A DNA stretch of 18,011 nucleotides from Candidatus Cloacimonadota bacterium (lineage in GTDB: Bacteria; Cloacimonadota; Cloacimonadia; Cloacimonadales; JAOZMQ01), in contig JAOZMQ010000016.1 in NCBI GenBank assembly GCA_029934195.1, positions 1-18,011 on the forward strand, written 5' to 3'. The notes beneath the pieces were generated by a model. The model saw nothing but the letters and a program-made list of their open reading frames with translations, did not search any database and was not told the origin of the DNA. The translations under genes and the position numbers were made by a program. Positions within the stretch are counted from its first letter, which is position 1, and each line of letters starts with the position of its first letter. This document shows positions 15,678-18,011 of the stretch, piece after piece.

Positions 15678-16144
15678 TGAATCACCTCCCGATAAAAATA
15701 ATCTTCTCTAAGTATTATTGATTTTTTATCTTTAGTTGATTTTGTCTCTTTAGCTCCTGGTTCTTCCCAAGAACATGTGATATTTACTTCCTTAAAAAGA
15801 ACATCTATACCTGCAGAAAGTTCCTTTTTTATAGGAGCTCTACTTGGTGTTTTCACCGTTACATACAAAGGATTTCCATCTCTGTCATCAATAGAAAATT
15901 TTTTGTTTACTTCTGGTGGAAAATTGTAAACATCTTCTCCGTAAACTTTGTAAACAAATTTCAATGAATCAGCGACACCAGCACCTATTAGAAGAGCTGA
16001 TCGATAATGGTAATTTTGTATCGCTCGTGAGCGTGAAAACACCGTTGAAATAAATAGTCCGACAATTGCTATAGAAACAATTGCAAGAGCCAAAATTGAT
16101 TCTACCATAGAAAATCCAGACTCAGACTTGCATTTATTAATCAT
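15674..16144 (-). CDS. PilV-like minor prepilin
   Basis: A 156-residue type IV prepilin. The ten-residue leader ends KSESG, followed by FSMVESILALAIVSIAIVG: Gly 10, Phe 11 and Glu 15 are the standard prepilin peptidase and assembly residues. The hydrophobic helix runs to about residue 35. The globular part has one Cys (124) and a lysine-rich segment near 132-143. It begins in a TAATG overlap with the pilT stop and ends in an ATGA overlap with the next prepilin gene, so the three are very probably co-translated. The SMVE form of the motif and the gene order match PilV/GspI-type subunits that help start the fibre. The similar MINK...ESG leaders of this and the next protein suggest a local duplication. 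Confidence 0.82.
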   Translation of the reverse strand: MINKCKSESGFSMVESILALAIVSIAIVGLFISTVFSRSRAIQNYHYRSALLIGAGVADSLKFVYKVYGEDVYNFPPEVNKKFSIDDRDGNPLYVTVKTPSRAPIKKELSAGIDVLFKEVNITCSWEEPGAKETKSTKDKKSIILREDYFYREVIQ

Positions 16145-17202
16145 TATTTAAATCCTGCTCCGGAAACGAACATTTTTGGATTATCAGCCACTTTTTCTGC
16201 AACTTTTCTATCAAGGATACCATTCATTACATGATTGTACAGAGATTGGTCTAAAGTCTGCATACCTTCTTTAGTACCAGACTGTATAACAGATGGAATC
16301 TGATATGTTTTTTCTTCACGAATCAAGTTGCGTACTGCGGAATTAGCAATCATTATTTCAATTGCAGGGACTCTTCCTTTACCATCTTTCTTGGGTAAAA
16401 GCTTCTGAGCAACGACACCCTCAAGTGATTCAGACAACATAGATCTGACCTGTGCTTGTTGTTCTTTTGGGAACATGTCAATCATACGGTCTATAGATTT
16501 TGTTGCACTGCTTGTATGAAGTGTTGCTAAGACAAGATGTCCTGTTTCAGCAGCGGTTAAAGCGAGAGATACCGTTTCCAGATCACGCATCTCACCTACA
16601 AGAATCACGTCCGGATCTTCACGAAGTGCAGACCTAAGAGCTGCTGTGAATGACCACGTATCGTGTCCTAATTCTCGCTGATTAATCAATGAATTCTTAC
16701 TTTTATGTACGAATTCTATCGGATCTTCGATTGTTATAATGTGACAGTATTTGTTATCATTAATTGCGTCTATCATTGCAGCAAGCGTTGTTGATTTCCC
16801 ACTACCGGTTGGTCCGGTAAGCAAAATCAATCCCTTCTCTTTCATTGCCAATTTCTTAAGTATTTCCGGAACATGAAGTTCATCAAAACCTAAAACTTCA
16901 TTTGGAATTACTCGGAAAGCAGCAGCAAGACCATTAATTTGATGGAAAGCGTTTACACGAAATCGTACATCATTACTTAATTTTGTAGAAAAGTCAATCT
17001 CAAGTTTTTCTCTAAAGATAGTCTGTTGAGATTCATTCATCACTCCAAAAATAAGCTGTTCTACTTCTGCTCCAGTCAATTTAGGAAGATTTAACCGTTT
17101 CATTTGACCGTGAACTCTTACCATTGGGAAAGAACCGGCACTAATATGAAGATCGGACGCACCTGCATCTGATGTGAATTTTAAAAGCTCTTGTATAGTC
17201 AA
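16144..17202 (-). CDS. pilT: Type IV pilus retraction ATPase PilT
   Basis: PilT is the hexameric cytoplasmic ATPase that depolymerises the pilus and powers twitching or DNA uptake. The 352-residue length and all motifs are standard: N-terminal ASDLHISAG (15-23), Walker A GPTGSGKST (130-138), Asp box around TIEDPIEFVH (157-166), Walker B DPDVILVGE (196-204), His box GHLVLATLHT (221-230), and the PilT signature SAVRNLIRE (288-296, the AIRNLIRE motif). It lacks the four-cysteine zinc site of PilB. The start is TTG at 17202: GGAGGTG lies five bases upstream, no in-frame ATG fits, and the N-terminus aligns with other PilT proteins from this codon. It follows the pilin gene by 48 bp, with a hairpin in between. 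The rare start may lower its translation. Confidence 0.96.
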   Translation of the reverse strand: MTIQELLKFTSDAGASDLHISAGSFPMVRVHGQMKRLNLPKLTGAEVEQLIFGVMNESQQTIFREKLEIDFSTKLSNDVRFRVNAFHQINGLAAAFRVIPNEVLGFDELHVPEILKKLAMKEKGLILLTGPTGSGKSTTLAAMIDAINDNKYCHIITIEDPIEFVHKSKNSLINQRELGHDTWSFTAALRSALREDPDVILVGEMRDLETVSLALTAAETGHLVLATLHTSSATKSIDRMIDMFPKEQQAQVRSMLSESLEGVVAQKLLPKKDGKGRVPAIEIMIANSAVRNLIREEKTYQIPSVIQSGTKEGMQTLDQSLYNHVMNGILDRKVAEKVADNPKMFVSGAGFK

Positions 17203-17207
17203 AAGAG

Positions 17208-17214
17208 CACCTCC
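17208..17214 (-). promoter_or_regulatory. Ribosome binding site for the TTG start of pilT
   Basis: GGAGGTG on the minus strand, five bases before the TTG at 17202. The strong site and the correct family N-terminus support TTG as the real start codon. Confidence 0.75.
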
Positions 17215-17222
17215 AATAATTT

Positions 17223-17253
17223 TAATATTTACAATAAACCAAAGTAAATATTA
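17223..17253 (-). other. Hairpin overlapping the pilin stop codon
   Basis: A perfect 10-bp AT-rich inverted repeat (17223-17232 with 17244-17253) with an 11-base loop. One arm begins with the TAA stop of the pilin gene. No T run follows on the minus strand, so it is not a canonical terminator. It could stabilise the pilin mRNA 3' end or limit readthrough into pilT. AT richness makes chance occurrence possible. Confidence 0.35.
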
Positions 17254-17679
17254 TTCGCTTGATACTTCTTCATCATCAAATTGATCAATACCATAACCTG
17301 TAAACTTAGCTTCTTTTACATCGTAAGTTACTTGATGTCCTTCTCCGCCACCAAATTCGGCAGTTGATGTTGCTACGAATTTTTTGGGTGGGTTTCCAAC
17401 TACTTCAAATTCCCAATTGTTTAATGTTGCATCGCCAAGTTTTGATTCCTTCATAGCTTGTTCAAGGTCATAGTCTCTTGTTGAACCATGTTCTTGAGCA
17501 TAAATATTATAGGAATTAGATATTGTACGAAGAGCTGACTGAGCTTCTGTTGCTCTAGCTTTTTCCACGTAACGCATGTAGTAAGGTACTGAGATCGCTG
17601 CTAATAACGCAACAATAATAACTACAACCAAAATTTCAATAAGTGTGAATCCTTTTTCGTTTGTAAAGAATTTAGACAT
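17251..17679 (-). CDS. Type IV pilin / GspG-like prepilin, probable major subunit
   Basis: A 142-residue prepilin. The leader is MSKFFTNEKG, cut after Gly 10; the mature protein starts FTLIEILVVVIIVALLAAIS with Phe 11 (N-methylation) and Glu 15 (assembly) intact. The amphipathic helix continues to about residue 60. The small globular domain contains NNWEFEV (87-93) and a Gly-rich turn (110-114), with no cysteines, so the disulfide D-region of classical PilA/PilE is absent. The C-terminus is acidic (DDEEVSSE). Being first in the operon, with the best ribosome site (AGGAGG) and a candidate sigma-54 promoter, suggests it is the major subunit. The compact domain resembles GspG or short pilins of non-proteobacterial lineages. 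Confidence 0.9.
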   Translation of the reverse strand: MSKFFTNEKGFTLIEILVVVIIVALLAAISVPYYMRYVEKARATEAQSALRTISNSYNIYAQEHGSTRDYDLEQAMKESKLGDATLNNWEFEVVGNPPKKFVATSTAEFGGGEGHQVTYDVKEAKFTGYGIDQFDDEEVSSE

Positions 17680-17683
17680 TCTT

Positions 17684-17689
17684 CCTCCT
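17684..17689 (-). promoter_or_regulatory. Strong ribosome binding site of the pilin gene
   Basis: A full AGGAGG on the minus strand, four bases before the ATG. It is among the strongest sites in the window and fits high expression of the pilus subunit. Confidence 0.75.
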
Positions 17690-17725
17690 GTTTTCTTGTT
17701 TTTTTTTAGGATCGGCTAAGCTAAT

Positions 17726-17741
17726 TGCAAATAATATTCCA
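17726..17741 (-). promoter_or_regulatory. Candidate sigma-54 (-24/-12) promoter of the pilus operon
   Basis: On the minus strand the sequence TGGAATATTATTTGCA has GG at 17740-17739 and GC at 17728-17727, separated by exactly 10 bases, with TGG at -24 and TTGCA at -12 as in the sigma-54 consensus. The predicted start near 17716 leaves a ~36-base leader containing the AGGAGG site. The inner -24 bases (CAC) are not matched. An overlapping, weaker sigma-70-like pair (TTGAAC, 18 bases, TATTAT) is an alternative. The rest of 17742-17902 shows only small AT-rich palindromes. Confidence 0.5.
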
Positions 17742-17902
17742 ACTATTAGTTCTTGTTCAATAAATAATCAAATTATTGATGTTTTTTTGCTCTTTCTGTG
17801 TTACATTTATAATTTTCTCAAACAATATGTTTTCCCATAAAACCCGATACAATCAGCTTTACTTATACTTTACAATCTAAGATAATGCAAATAGGCAAGA
17901 TA

Positions 17903-18011
17903 TTAATAAGACCAATTTTTCTTTTTTATTCTTTTTCTTGCCTTTGCGACTTTACTAAAAATAAGTTCTTCTTCCTTTTCTTTTGAGAGAAATTTTGTTG
18001 GCAACGAAATA
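17903..18011 (-). CDS. 3' end of an unknown gene, cut by the window edge
   Basis: On the minus strand one frame is open from the right edge to a TAA at 17903-17905 and encodes about 35 residues with a lysine/glutamate-rich end (for example KEKEEELIFSKVAKARKRI). The charged composition looks like a genuine protein tail rather than random AT-rich DNA, but the segment is too short to assign. It ends about 220 bp before the pilin gene, with no clear terminator between, so it probably belongs to a separate unit. I do not recognise it. Confidence 0.4.
   Translation of the reverse strand, partial: ISLPTKFLSKEKEEELIFSKVAKARKRIKKKNWSY

Noticed and set aside
307..17679. Type II secretion system instead of a type IV pilus
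   Set aside because: A PilT retraction ATPase with its RNLIRE motif and an FtsA-like PilM are present, while GspC-PDZ and GspL/M-type genes are not. This fits a T4P system.
17733..17760. Sigma-70-like pair TTGAAC with 18-base spacer and TATTAT
   Set aside because: It overlaps the better-spaced sigma-54 candidate and is a weak match in DNA where such pairs are common. Kept only as an alternative.
17763..17780. Small AT-rich palindromes upstream of the candidate promoter, considered as an activator site
   Set aside because: Arms are only 5-6 bp of A and T, in very AT-rich DNA. There is no second copy and no match to a known activator site.

Overview
The window holds one long run of type IV pilus (T4P) assembly genes. 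All of them lie on the minus strand, so transcription goes from about 17.7 kb down to about 0.3 kb. The DNA is strongly AT-rich. A secretin and lipoprotein signal sequences indicate a diderm (Gram-negative-type) bacterium. The gene order, the large Ig-repeat lipoproteins and the AT richness suggest a poorly cultured lineage such as Cloacimonadota or a relative in the FCB group. That placement is an impression from gene style, not a demonstrated assignment.

Layout in transcription order: a partial unknown gene at the right edge (17903-18011); a ~220 bp upstream region with a candidate sigma-54 promoter; a major-type pilin (17251-17679); the retraction ATPase PilT (16144-17202); three prepilin-like proteins in the places of PilV, PilW and PilX (13062-16144); the inner-membrane platform PilM, PilN, PilO and a GspC/PilP-like protein (10219-12979); the secretin PilQ (8825-10204); two very large paralogous Ig-repeat lipoproteins (5494-8799 and 3351-5417); the extension ATPase PilB (1593-3302); the platform membrane protein PilC (307-1560); and a strong intrinsic terminator (236-264). 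Most genes are spaced by less than 50 bp or overlap, as expected for a single operon of about 17.4 kb.

How the parts fit: PilB (extension) and PilT (retraction) drive pilin in and out of the fibre through PilC. PilM/N/O/P form the alignment complex that links PilC to the PilQ pore. The three minor prepilins probably prime assembly or sit at the pilus tip. Prepilin peptidase (PilD), PilY1 and a pilotin are not encoded here.

The unusual part is the pair of Ig-repeat lipoproteins between pilQ and pilB. They share a strongly conserved C-terminal region of about 640 residues, but the first carries five N-terminal repeats of ~103 residues and the second only one. They look like two stalks of different length bearing the same head. 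A clear rho-independent terminator sits between them, so the second Ig gene, pilB and pilC may be expressed at a lower level. PilB also carries two good copies of the MshEN cyclic-di-GMP motif.
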